The notes beneath the pieces are model-generated. The model was not told the origin of the DNA and searched no databases. It was given only the letters and a program-made list of their open reading frames with translations. DNA of 64,000 nucleotides from Physcomitrium patens (taxonomy: Eukaryota > Streptophyta > Bryopsida > Funariales > Funariaceae). The translations under genes were made by a program, and so were the position numbers. The stretch is from NCBI RefSeq assembly GCF_000002425.4, contig NC_037253.1, positions 18,598,780 to 18,662,779 of the forward strand, read 5' to 3'. Of this stretch, positions 24,571 through 34,730 are shown piece after piece; the first letter of the stretch is position 1; the number at the start of each line of letters is the position of its first letter.

Positions 24571-25880
24571 TGTCCTGATGTAATATGACTATATAAAGTT
24601 AAATTTTTAATTAATATCTAATTACCTTGGTTCAATAATAATTCAAGGTATCTAAACATGGCTTTTATAAAAGCCTCTTAGATTATTTTCTTATCTTTAT
24701 AGTTAATAGGTTGAAGGTTAATTAGTAATTTTACCTTCTAGACTGTAGAGACTCTTTTACTACCTTAGAAAGACCATAAATTGATAAAATCAGGTTAGAA
24801 GAGATAAATAATTAGTATAGTTCATACTAGGATTAAGTTGAGGGTAGGATTGGACTAAAAAAATCCTTAGAATAGATTAGATTGATACTTGAGGGTTGAC
24901 CATTTGTGAGATAGGGCCAAAATCAAATCTTTGGCTACTAAAACAATTATTTAGGATAAAATTGGAATTCATTCAAAGATCAAAGATTAGAATTTGAGAA
25001 CTAGGTTAGAACTTCTACCAAAGATATAAGGTTAATTTTGATAGAATATAGAGAGACTTAGCAATTATTATTGGAAGTCAAGGTTTATATCGACAACTTG
25101 GGATTTATGCAATGAAATTAGAGCTAGCACTCTCAGCTAGTTTGTAAATATGGTGTCATATTTATAATTCAAATTTTGACAATCCTTATTTAATTAGGTT
25201 TTCTAATTGTATTTGAAATTTTGTGATAATCCAATAATGCAATTGAGAGATATTTGAGCTTTGATACAAGAACATATCAGAAATTTGTAGTTTGTAGTTG
25301 GATAGGATTTCTATGATATCTAGAGATCTACTAATTGGATGAAGGTGAAATTTGGCATGGTATTGAAAAACTTGTAGATCAAGCTATATATCAATTTTGA
25401 ATTAAATTTAATAGTTGGAGAAGAAGAAATCACTGCTAGAACTTTTGCTTCACCTTTCAAGTTGGCAGCTAAGTGACATTAGTACAATTTTTGGAGGTTT
25501 TATTACAATCTGTTAGTTGAATTGTACTAAAAATTCTTGAGCATATAGAAGACTTATATTGACAATTGCATGCAAAATTTTATATCAAGTGGATAGTCAA
25601 ATTAGAAGTTATAGCTTGTCAAACCTCACTGATTAAAGTTGGAGCTTACAAGAAAAATCTAAATAGCTTAAATATGAAAGTAAGAAGGTAATTGAGGTTT
25701 ATGTATAATTGAGGCTAGTAAGATGAGTGTTTTTTAGCACTTTTGAATCAAAATTTAGATTATATTCTTTTCATATGGATGAAACCTATTAGAATTTCTT
25801 GGATGTTTGTGAAACACAACCTCACCTTCCATAGCTAGATACTCGATGCATTCCCAAGCAAGATAATACGTAATATAATA
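24571..25880 (+). repeat. 3' LTR of element C
   Basis: It begins TGTCCTGATGTAATATGAC and ends GTAATATAATA, where GACA has decayed to AATA. A polypurine tract (AAGAGGGAGTGGA) ends immediately before it. It aligns with 17223-18546. Confidence 0.85.
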
Positions 25881-26450
25881 CTGCATTTTTTTTCTCAAAT
25901 ATAACCTTAAAATCCTAATATTGGCCTAAAATACCACTTAAAGTCTTTGTACTTTAGAAATAGGTGTGGCATAAATGACACAAGGTGATTCTTCTTTTGT
26001 AACATGCAAGAAAGCTCTTGTACCTACAAACATAGGTTTAATTGTATTAGACTTGTGATTTCTACTTGATTAATTACATTCTTAGTTATACTTTTAGAAA
26101 TATCAAGAATACAAAAAATCTAATCTATTCAAGGATTGTATTTTTTTAACCATAATAAATCTAAAATGATTGGATTAAAAGAAGATTTAATGCTATTAAA
26201 TACTACAAAGCTATTATGACCATTAATTATTACTTCTATAAAAAAGGTTTTGTGAGTAACATATCTAAAAGACAATGGGCAACCATCTATGATATCTATG
26301 TGAATAGGTTTATTTTTCTTTACTAAAGATATTTTAAATCTTTTAGTAAATTCTTCATCTAAAAAATATGCCAAGGCTCTTGGTTCTAACAAGGCAAAGG
26401 CTTTGTAATGTATAGGTCCTAAAACAATATTTAATATAAAACAAAGAGAG
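25881..26450 (-). pseudogene. protease part of gypsy copy B
   Basis: On the minus strand, frame 26392-26129 reads through a block equal to the copy A protease (ACFLDEQF, P-V-H-V-E-V-I-D-G-R-P-L-S, I-N-G-H, LGLSWLEKYN counterparts). The DSG active site itself is degraded (the counterpart reads PRA). It continues to 25881, where the match to the copy A linker stops inside the E-K-K-N-T-D region and picks up again at 17222. It was therefore once continuous with 15305-17222. Confidence 0.75.
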
Positions 26451-26454
26451 GATT

Positions 26455-26590
26455 CTGAAGAGAGGATTAATATAGTAATATCTTACTTGAAATTAGTTGC
26501 TATTAGAAAACATATATAAGATAAGGATTCAAGAACAAGAAATAAAATTAGTTCAATATTAAAACAATAGCTAATTACAAGGCAAGAAGG
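26455..26590 (-). repeat. part of element G LTR left of copy A
   Basis: Read on the minus strand through the copy A insertion point, this piece is the continuation of 34354-34689, which starts as an LTR with TGTCATGAACATAC. The boundary with the copy B protease at about 26455 is approximate because both sides are decayed. Confidence 0.4.
26586..26590 (+). other. target-site duplication of copy A (left)
   Basis: GAAGG directly precedes the TGTCATGG start of copy A. The same GAAGG directly follows its last base at 34354-34358. Confidence 0.9.
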
Positions 26591-27151
26591 TGTCATGGCC
26601 ATAATCATGTAAGCTAATAATTACATATAGAAATAGGTAGAAGTAAGTAAAAGTATGTAAAAGTAAGTTAATTCTATAATATTTAATATAGAAGCTTCTT
26701 AGAAATTTCCTAGACGCTGCCTTGACTTCATAGGTGTCTTTAATTGATTTTTTGGATTAGAAACGTGGTCAACAAGTTGGCCATGTGCCACACATGTTGT
26801 TAGCTTGAAGATCAAGCTAACTATGTGGCCCACACGTAGAAAAACTTGCCTTGTAAGTCAAGGCATGTGTCCTACAAAGTCAACACATATTGGAGGTCCT
26901 ATAGAACGTCGCCACGTAGCCCCTAGTTAGAGAGTATATATAGAAACAAGAGTGAAGGCTTCTTCACTCTTGTAAACTCCTTTCTTCCTTCTAGTGTAGT
27001 TTCAAGAATCTCTAGTTTTCTTGTCTTTTGGCAATAGCCATTCCAGTTCCTCTTTTAATATATATATTTGTTTATATATATTTTGTTACTTCTCTTTGAG
27101 TGAAGGCTCACTTGTCTGAATTGTTTTTTCATCGAGTTCTTTTCCTTGACA
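26591..27151 (+). repeat. 5' LTR of copy A
   Basis: 561 bases starting TGTCATGG and ending CCTTGACA. A TATA-like TATATATAG lies at 26935-26943. GAA and TTC units alternate around 26691-26714 (see the heat-shock-element entry). Confidence 0.95.
26691..26714 (+). promoter_or_regulatory. heat-shock-element-like GAA/TTC cluster in copy A LTR
   Basis: GAA-GC-TTC, three bases, GAA-AT-TTC, two bases, AGA. The perfect element is alternating GAA and TTC with two-base spacers; here one spacer has an extra base. The corresponding stretch of the 3' LTR is at about 33893-33916. It lies some 240 bases before the TATA-like sequence. Confidence 0.4.
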
Positions 27152-27173
27152 GATTGACAAGAGTGCACTTACA

Positions 27174-27183
27174 ATATCAGAGC
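27174..27183 (+). promoter_or_regulatory. candidate primer-binding site of copy A, tRNA-Met type
   Basis: ATATCAGAGC resembles the TGGTATCAGAGC site complementary to initiator tRNA-Met that many plant elements use. It lies 22 bases after the LTR, which is further than usual, so this is tentative. Confidence 0.4.
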
Positions 27184-27364
27184 TTTGTTTTTCTTGAGTA
27201 AGAGTGGAATACCCCTTTCTCTTGACAATACATAAGCGTATTAGAAGTTTGCGGATTACCCACTTCTAAACTGATATTGTTCTTAGTATCTTCTTTGTTA
27301 TCAAGTCTTTTCTTTTTCTTTTGTCTTGAGCAATATCAGACAAATTTTTCTTCTTAGTATCATT

Positions 27365-28370
27365 ATGGCAGAGCTTGTTGAAATGAAGAGTGCAATGGCA
27401 CAAATGCAAGAACAATTGAGGGAGTTAATGCTTGCGATGCATCAACTCAATTCACCAACACAGGAAAGAACAAGAATAGCAGAAAGTGGAGATATAGAGA
27501 TGATCGGAGTTGCTTCAACATTTGCACCAAATCACATTCCTTCTCTAATTGTACAACACCCTGTAAGCACTAGAGAACCAAAAATTGCTTTATCCGAGAA
27601 ATTTGATGGTACAAGATCAAAGTTTCAAGGGTTCATGAATCAAGTACAATTGGCAATTGAACTTCAATCGCAAAGCTATCCAACTCCAGGATCATAAGTC
27701 AGGTTTATTGGCACTCTACTTGCTGGTTCTGCATTATCGTGGTTTTCGTCTTTTTTTGAACAACAAAATCTAATATTAGACAATTTGGAAGCTTTTTTGG
27801 CAGAGTTTTGATCTACGTATGGTAAACACGATGCAATTTGTGTCGCAGCAAACAAGATCCGAATTCTGCGACAAGGAAACCGCTCAGTAACAATGTATGC
27901 TTCACAATTTTGACAACTTGTAATTGACATCAAGTTGGATGATGCTGCACTCATCAGTCAATTTTTTTATGGATTGCAATACGAAGTAAAGAAATTGATG
28001 CTCAACTTACCTGATCCTCAAACTTTGAGACAAGCAATCGGTTTTGCGGTAAAATGTGACAATCGACTTTTTGAATTTCGATCCGAGAATCGTACACGGG
28101 AACCACAATGTTATTACTCAATGACAACATCAACATCTTCGCCAAATGTACATTCGAAAGTAGAAGACATGCAAATTGACGCAGTACGTTTTAAATCCCT
28201 AACTGAGCAAGAAAAGATTCGTCGTCGTCAAGAAGGATTATGTTTATATTGCGGAGAACCTAAGCACACTGCTCAACATTGTCCACAGAAACAACGTAAC
28301 TATAAAATGAGGAGTACGGCAGTCAAAGAAGACAACATGTTGGAAAATGGATTCATCCAGCTACAATAGG
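27365..28370 (+). pseudogene. gag of copy A
   Basis: The likely start is MAELVEMKSAM at 27365, in frame with a capsid region and a CCHC zinc knuckle (CLYCGEPKHTAQHC, 28238-28279). Three in-frame stops break it: TAA at 27695-27697 and TGA codons near 27810 and 27914; a TAG at 28368 ends the frame. The first three could have come from CAA or CGA by C-to-T change. Gag packages the element RNA. The protease that follows is in the -1 frame when element D is removed. Confidence 0.85.
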
Positions 28371-28644
28371 GACCGTTGTCGTGTTGTAACACGAGTATAC
28401 AGTGAAAATAAAAAGAAAGGAGAATTTTATTAATATTCAGTTACCTCGAATATTGGGAGCATCGACCAACTCCAGTACAAATACTGAGTGGTCAGGTTCA
28501 GTCACTCCGTTACAGTCAGCCGGGGCATACTGAAATGCTCCATTCAATTCCAATAACAAGAGTCAGCAGGAAGAGAAGGACCAATTCACACGACGGGTTC
28601 GAGGAGCCAATTGGATCCAATTTCGATAATCCAATCCGGGTCCT

Positions 28645-28846
28645 CTTATCCAATATGAGACCTGAATTGGCCGGTCAATCCAATGCAGTCTAATTACGAG
28701 AAATCCAGGTCTTACTACGGGTCTTAGCCAATCTGACGCGAGGACCAATTTGACCCAATTACGGGAACATCCAGGTTACTATGGGCATCTTTCCCAATAT
28801 AGGACCTGAATTGGTCGGGCGACTCAATGTGGTCCCGATTACGGGG
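28645..28846 (+). repeat. two direct copies of a ~52-bp unit in element D
   Basis: 28645-28698 and 28794-28846 share a frame running from a CCAATAT-x-x-GACCTGAATTGG core to an ATTACG-x-G end. Diverged versions occur at about 38740-38810 in element F. Confidence 0.65.
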
Positions 28847-28949
28847 TTCGATTCTGTTTCAGGCTGTCCTGTTCTCTGTGCCGTTTCAGGGAACGTTGTT
28901 TTCGGTAAATGGATTTCTTAAAGGTAAAAACGGAGGAGAAAGCTCTGAC

Positions 28950-29035
28950 GACGAGAGCCAATTTTGGATCCAAGCTTGACAACGAGAGCCAATTTCGGAT
29001 CCAAGCTTGAGGTGGGAGCCAATTCCGGATCTAAG
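28950..29035 (+). repeat. triple direct repeat in element D
   Basis: Three neighbouring copies of GAGCCAATTTCGGATCCAAG-type sequence with small differences (TTTTGG, TTTCGG, TTCCGG), each followed in two cases by CTTGA. Confidence 0.8.
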
Positions 29036-29747
29036 ACGAAAGATTGAAAAAATTCAGAGGATAAGGTTAGGGGGGATATAGAATGGAATTATTATGTATA
29101 AGAAAGTTGATGATTTTAAAAGAAAAGAAAAAAAAAGATTATATGATATTGAAGGACAATTATGCAAGTTAGGTACATTGCAAGATGATGAGAGGATTTT
29201 GGGTGTTCATGCTTTGGGTCAGGGAAGGAAAGACATAGAATTTGGATTTTTCTTCTTCATAGAGTTTTGGGAAGACTGAGGCAATCGCTGCTGAAGTCAG
29301 TGTTGTAATGGTGAATCGGGATTTTTAAATGAAGTGGATTTGAATACTCTTGACTGTTTTGTAAAATCGAGTTACGTCTGTGATTGAAGGATTAAAAGGG
29401 TGTCTATAGGATTGAGTATGCGGAGTGAATGAAATTTATTGGGTTAATCTAACAGGACAGTCAGTGGATACAAGATCGTAAGTACAAAGGGGTATTGAAG
29501 ATTAACAGTTTGGGTTGTTCGGGGTTCTCTGTAACGTCTAGAGACCTACCGGCTGGGACAAAAAAAAAAAAGACTTCGACAAGCAGTCAAAGAGCATCCG
29601 TATAGATTTACGGTACATTGTTGCAGTCGTTTATATTCCAGCAGTCAAAAACTGATAGACTGCTTGACTATCGGTGAATCTCCATACTACTTTCTACAGC
29701 CAGACGCCCGACGCGTTCTCGAGCAGGAAAGCACGTAATACGACACC

Positions 29748-32700
29748 GTGCAACTAGAATCTTGTACAATTCCTAATGAAGGTCCTATCCTCTCCTCAGA
29801 ACCCTCTTCTTGTTTTATAATAGAATTATATTTAGGACCTAAGAATTGCAAAGCCTTTGCTTTATTAGATTCGGGAGCCTCAGCATGTTTTTTAGATGAA
29901 CAATTTGTTAAAAGTCATAAAATACCTTTTGTACAAAAAACTAAACCCGTACATGTAGAAGTCATTGATGGCCGTCCTTTGTCTTCTGGAGATGTCACTC
30001 ATGAAACTCGCCCTATAAAAGTAACAATAAACGGTCATGTTAGCTACATAGCTTTTAACATAATTAAATCCCCGTCCAATCCAGTTATTTTAGGTTTATC
30101 CTGGCTAGAAAAATATAACACTCGAATGGATTAGAATTCTCGTAAACTTGATTTTTTCCAAAGCATTATTAATAGTTCTACCAACCAAGTAAAAAATTAT
30201 AAATCTAATATAGTAAAATCCGTACTTATAGGTGCAAAAGCATTTATATATGCATCAAAAGAAGGATCAACTTTTGCTATTTATGCTGCACCTATTTTTG
30301 AAAGCGTAAAGACTTCAAGTGGCATTCCAAGTCAATATCAGGAGTATCAAGACGTTTTTGAGAAAAAAAATACAGATATTCTTCCTGAGCATCGCCCATA
30401 TGATTGTTCAATCGACCTCAAGGAAGGAACTCAGCCACCATTTGGACCAATTTACAGTTGATCGTAAGATGAGTTGGCTGAATTCAAGACATATTGATGA
30501 GAATTTAGTGAAGAATTTCATACGCCATTCAAAATCTCCAGCAGGAGCTCCAATTCTATTCGTAAAGAAAAAAGATGGTTCTTTGCGAATGTGTGTTGAT
30601 TATCGAGGACTCAACAAGATCACAATCAAGAACAGGTACCCATTACCTTTGATATTAGGACTCCTTGACCAGTTGAATCAAGCTAAGATTTATACAAAAA
30701 TAGATCTAAGAGGAGCATATAATCTAGTATGAATCAAGGAAGGAGACGAATGGAAGACTGCGTTTCGAACCAGGTACGGACATTTTGAATATAATGTCAT
30801 GCCTTTTGGACTCACGAATGCACAAGCTGCTTTTCAACATCTCATGAATGATGTATTTCATGAATTCTTAGACAATTTTGTCGTCTGCTACCTAGACGAT
30901 ATCCTGATCTATTCTAACAACGTCGAAGAGCATGAAATACATGTTCGTCAAGTATTACAAAAACTTAGAAATGTAGGATTGTACGCCAAGATCAAAAAGT
31001 GTGTATTTCACACTACTCAAGTTGACTTTTTAGGATACATCATTTCAAATGATGGTCTCATGATCGATTCTAAGAAAGTCCAGACAATCATGGATTCGAA
31101 GATTCCAAAGACAGTAAGAAATGTCCAATGTTTCTTGGGATTTGCCAATTACTATCGGATCTTCATCAAAGACTTTTCACGAGTTGCAGCTCCACTTACA
31201 TGCTTGACCAATAAAGACAAATTCCAATGGATTCAAGAAGCGGAAGCAGCATTTGAAGCCTTGAAGACATCGTTTGTCTCTGCACCAGTCTTATATCGTG
31301 TTGACTTTTCCAAGGCATTTTTTATGGAAACAGATGCATCAAATTTTGCCTTGGGTGCAGTTTTATCACAAATGGGAACAGATGACAAACTTCATCCGAT
31401 AGATTTTCATTCAAGAAAATTCTCAGCAGCCAAGATCAATTATGAAATCCACGATAAAGAACTTCTTGCGATCGTGGATTCCTTTTAAGAATGGCATCAT
31501 TATCTAGAAGGCGCTTCTAGTCCAGTCACTGTGTATACAGATCACAAGAACCTCGAGTATTTCATGTCAACACGCGTGTTGAATCGTCGTCAAGCTCGTT
31601 GGAGTATGTCTTTGTCAAGATTCGAGTTCATTATCACTTATCGGCCAGAAAAACAACAAGGTTTGTCCGATGCATTATCTAGACGTTCTTATTTTGTACC
31701 AAAAGAAGGAGATACAGCTTTTGAACAACAAAGAATGGTCTTCTTGAAACCGGAGCAATTTCATCTCCGAACAATGAAATCAACATTGACTGTTGATTCA
31801 ACTTTTCTCAAGCAAATCCAGTCCAGTATGTCCTTAGACCCTCTTGTTCATGATATTGAGAATAATTCTTCCAAGTCTCATGATTCTTCTAAGTTCGAAT
31901 TCAAGAATAATCTATTATATTTTGAAGGACGCCTATATGTTCCAAAAGGAGAAGCACGTTTACGTGTTCTTCAAGCACGTCATGATTTTCCAACAGCAGG
32001 ACACTTTGGATATAATAAGACTTTGGAACTCATATCAAGAGATTTTTGGTGGCCACAAATGTGGAAGTCAGTCAAAGACTTTGTACAATCATGTGATATT
32101 TGTTCAAGATCAAAAATTCCTCGTCATTGACCTTACAGACTTCTTCAGCCATTACCTATACCAGAACAACTATGGTCTTCTGTTTCTATGGATTTCATCA
32201 TAGATCTTCCAAGCTCAAGATCTTATGATTCTATATTTGTGATAGTAGATCGTTTCACCAAGATGGCACATTTTGTGCCGTGTACAAAATCTATCACAAG
32301 TGAAGAAACAGCTAAGCTTTTTATTGATAATATCTATCGCTATCATGGATTATCTAAAGATATCATATCAGATAGGGGAACTCAATTTGTGTCGAGATTC
32401 TGGAGGACCTTTTTCAAAATTTTAAAAGTGGACATAAAGCTATCTTCGGCTTTTCATCCTCAAACTGATCGACAAACAGAGCGCGTAAACTAAGTCTTGG
32501 AGCAGTATTTAAGGTGTACCATCAACTACCAACAAGATGATTGGACAACCCTTCTGTCATTGGCAGAGTTTGCTTATAATAATATGGTACATTCTTCCAC
32601 GCAACAAACACCTTTCTTTGCCAATTATGGCTATCATCCACGACTTGATGCTTTTGATTTTTCAAAAGTTGATAATCCTACAGCAGAAGATATGGCAAAT

Positions 32701-33234
32701 CGGTTATCGGAGTTACATGCAATAATGAAGGCGCAATTGAAGGAAGCTCAAGAACGACAAAAGATAAACGCAGATGTATATCGTAAGGAGCAACCACAAC
32801 TCAACGTGGGTGATAAGGTATGGCTACTTCGTCGTAATATCAAGACCACTTGTCCTTGCGACAAGTTAGACTATCGAAGGCTGGGACCATTTTCTATTTC
32901 TGTACAAATCAATCCAATTGCATATCGTTTACATCTATCGAAGATAATAAAAATCCATCCAGTATTCCACGTGTCTCTTTTTGAACCATACAAGACAGTG
33001 GACATACCAAGAAGATGACAAGCTCCACCTCCTCCTATAAAAGTGGACAATAATGAAGAGTTTGAAGTAGAAGAAGTCTTAGATTCAAGGCGGCGTCGAA
33101 ATAAAATAGAATATCTTGTCCATTGGCACGGATATGATATTAGTGAATGCACATGGGAGCCAATGAAGAATCTTGCAAATGCAGCAAAGGCGGTGGAGGC
33201 TTTTCATCGACGACATCCATCAAAATCAAGATGA
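29748..33234 (+). pseudogene. pol of copy A: protease, RT, RNase H, integrase, chromodomain
   Basis: Protease active site DSGAS at 29868-29882. RT has [15 protein letters not shown] near 30565 and the intact catalytic YLDD at 30889-30900. RNase H begins with METDASNFALG near 31325. The integrase zinc finger (H-x-x-x...H...C-x-x-C) lies at about 31978-32112; the core shows MDFIIDLP (32188), SDRGTQF (about 32369) and TERVN (about 32478). A chromodomain follows at 33043-33234 (EFEVEEVLD, W-x-Y...TWEP), which in such elements steers integration to marked chromatin. Stops: TAG 30132, a pair near 30460, TGA 30730, TAA 31486, TGA 32128, TAA 32491, TGA 33016. A short deletion near 30495 shifts the frame. 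The motifs are otherwise complete. Confidence 0.95.
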
Positions 33235-33328
33235 AAACCTTTTTTATAAAAGAAACAACATCTAGGCAAGATAACATTCTACTTTCAATTCTTGTTCGTA
33301 GCTTTGTTGTAGTAGTGGCGCTCAGGAG

Positions 33329-33685
33329 ATGGAGAACCAACAACCAACGGATTTAACTCAAGAGCCTTCATTTGCTGACCTGCCGGACGAGACATTACGA
33401 TTGTCACAACCTTCAAGACGACGCAATCGAGATGAAGATCTTTAAGAACGACATGTTCTTCCTCGAATAGATGGTGAGATACAACGCGTTTGGTATCACG
33501 ATTTGGGAAGGGACTCCCGATGTTTGGTGATTTTGTTAGAGGTAGGAACAACTCCTAATGGTGTTCCAAATATTCTATTCGAAGAAAGTTACGAAGGCCT
33601 CAACAATGATCAAATAATTGGGTGGTCTTCCCGCCCTGGTATGGGACACTACCGATGGTTGAGAGGCCCTATCAATCATCTTTGA
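33329..33685 (+). CDS. extra reading frame downstream of pol, copy A
   Basis: It starts MENQQPTDLTQEP, about 95 bases after the chromodomain stop and in another frame. It has about 118 codons with one internal TAA (near 33442) that reads CAA in copy B, and a terminal TGA that reads CAA in copy B. A basic RRRNRDED segment is followed by VWYHDLGR-x-SRCLVILLEVG and an acidic/aromatic tail. No membrane segment or signal is visible. Because it is retained in copy B, and in outline in element G, it was probably translated from the active element. The function is unknown. Confidence 0.65.
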
Positions 33686-33778
33686 AGAAAACAGAGATCA
33701 GAGTATGTGGCGAATACAATTCATCGCATCATAGATTTCCTGAACATATGATGACCGCTCCTCGTGGAACTCGTCCCT

Positions 33779-33792
33779 AGAAGGAGGGGTAA
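33779..33792 (+). promoter_or_regulatory. polypurine tract of copy A
   Basis: AGAAGGAGGGGTAA directly before the 3' LTR, the usual primer for plus-strand DNA synthesis. Confidence 0.8.
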
Positions 33793-34353
33793 TGTCACGG
33801 CCATAATCATGTAAGCTATTAATTACATATAGAAATAGGTAGAAGTAAGTAAAAGTATGTAAAAGTAAGTTAATTCTATAATATTTAATATAGAAGCTTC
33901 CTAGAAATTTTCTAGACGCTGCCTTGACTTCATAGGTGTCTTTAATTGACTTTTTGGATTAGAAACGTGGTCAACAAGTTGGCCATGTGCCACACATGTT
34001 GTTAGCTTGAAGATCAAGCTAACTATGTGGCCCACACGTAGAAAAACTTGCCTTGTAAGTCATGGCACGTGCCCTACAAAGTCAACACATATTGGAGGTC
34101 CTATAGAACGTCGCCATGTAGCCCCTAGTTAGAGAGTATATATAGAGACAAGAGTGAAGGCTTCTTCACTCTTGTCAACTCCTTTCTTGCTTCTAGTGTA
34201 GTTTCAAGGATCTCTAATTTTCTTGTCTTTTGGCAATAGCCATTCCAGTTCCTCTTTTAATATATATACTTGTTTATATATATTTTGTTACTTCTCTTTG
34301 AGTGAAGGCTCACTTGTTTGAATTGTTTTTTCATCGAGTTCTTGTCCTTGACA
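33793..34353 (+). repeat. 3' LTR of copy A
   Basis: 561 bases from TGTCACGG to CTTGACA, the same length as the 5' LTR. GAAGG at 34354-34358 follows as the target duplication. Confidence 0.95.
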
Positions 34354-34689
34354 GAAGGTCTTGGCTAGACCACAAGAAATAAATTGTCTAGACTAAGGAT
34401 CTCCTTAGCCTCGATTCTTATATATACTAGGTCCTATAAAGCTTCTTGAGAAGTTTCCATGAAGCTTGGAAATAAAAGAAGCCTAAGATCTTTCATCAAT
34501 AACTTCGTAAATAATCTAAAGCATCTTAGAACCTTTTAAGATCTGCTATAATCTTTTAAAACTTTCTTAGAATCTAATGGAACCTTCTCTAATCTTTTAG
34601 AACCTTCTAGGATATATAAAAATCTTCTTAAAATCTTCTAGAACCTTTTAGAATCTTCTTAAATCTTCTTTAGTTGTATGTTCATGACA
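34354..34689 (-). repeat. LTR of element G, right of copy A
   Basis: On the minus strand it begins TGTCATGAACATAC at about 34689 and has a TATA-like TATATATAAG at about 34417-34426. The polypurine-like stretch AGCTAGAAGAGGAAGTAA lies just upstream (34690-34707 on the plus strand). It is continued at 26590 on the other side of copy A. The upstream half of the promoter part is filled with GAA/TTC units. Confidence 0.65.
34580..34658 (-). promoter_or_regulatory. heat-shock-element-like array in element G LTR
   Basis: Units repeat every five bases: GAA at 34580, TTC 34585, TAA 34590, TTT 34595, GAA 34600, TTC 34605, GGA 34610. After a gap come TTC 34636, GAA 34641, TTT 34646, GAA 34651 and TTC 34656. 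Alternating nGAAn and nTTCn in 5-base register is the binding pattern of heat-shock factors. The array lies 150-240 bases before the TATA-like sequence of the LTR, i.e. in the promoter part. Confidence 0.6.
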
Positions 34690-34730
34690 TTACTTCCTCT
34701 TCTAGCTTTGAGGTCTCTGTAGCCATCAAT

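Larger units (their letters stand above)
17223..25880 (+). mobile_element. element C, full-length Ty3/Gypsy retrotransposon inserted in copy B
   Basis: Two 1.3-kb LTRs bracket a primer site, gag, protease, RT, RNase H, integrase and a polypurine tract in Gypsy order. It sits between the protease and the RT of copy B: the copy B frame breaks at 17222 and resumes at 25881. The pol frame carries very many stops, so the element is inactive. The RT type (a motif where DLYLAYDLFQLA precedes the SRD-x-T block, and FLDDV for the active site) differs from that of copy A, so C belongs to a separate lineage. No chromodomain was seen. Confidence 0.85.
28377..29745 (+). mobile_element. element D: short mosaic insertion with element C-type ends
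   Basis: Its start (TGTCGTGTTGTAACACG) and end (GTAATACGACA) match element C LTR ends, and it is flanked by ACCGT on both sides (28372-28376 and 29745-29749, sharing one base with the end). Yet its inside is not simply an LTR. It includes a block of repeated units similar to 38640-38880 of element F, a triple repeat (28950-29035), and a fragment (29091-29200) matching the RT linker of element C at 21132. It is GC-richer and little decayed. It is probably a non-autonomous element assembled by template switching. It lies between gag and protease of copy A. Confidence 0.7.
26591..34353 (+). mobile_element. gypsy copy A: full-length chromodomain Ty3/Gypsy retrotransposon
   Basis: It has matched 561-bp LTRs, a perfect 5-bp target duplication, gag with a CCHC knuckle, then protease, RT, RNase H, integrase and chromodomain, an extra frame and a polypurine tract. 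Total length is 7.76 kb including a 1.37-kb nested insertion (element D). The LTRs differ at roughly 20 positions, mostly C/T or G/A. The coding frames hold about a dozen stops, nearly all explained by C-to-T or G-to-A change, and a short deletion near 30495. It is recent relative to its neighbours but dead. It landed inside the LTR of element G. Confidence 0.95.
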
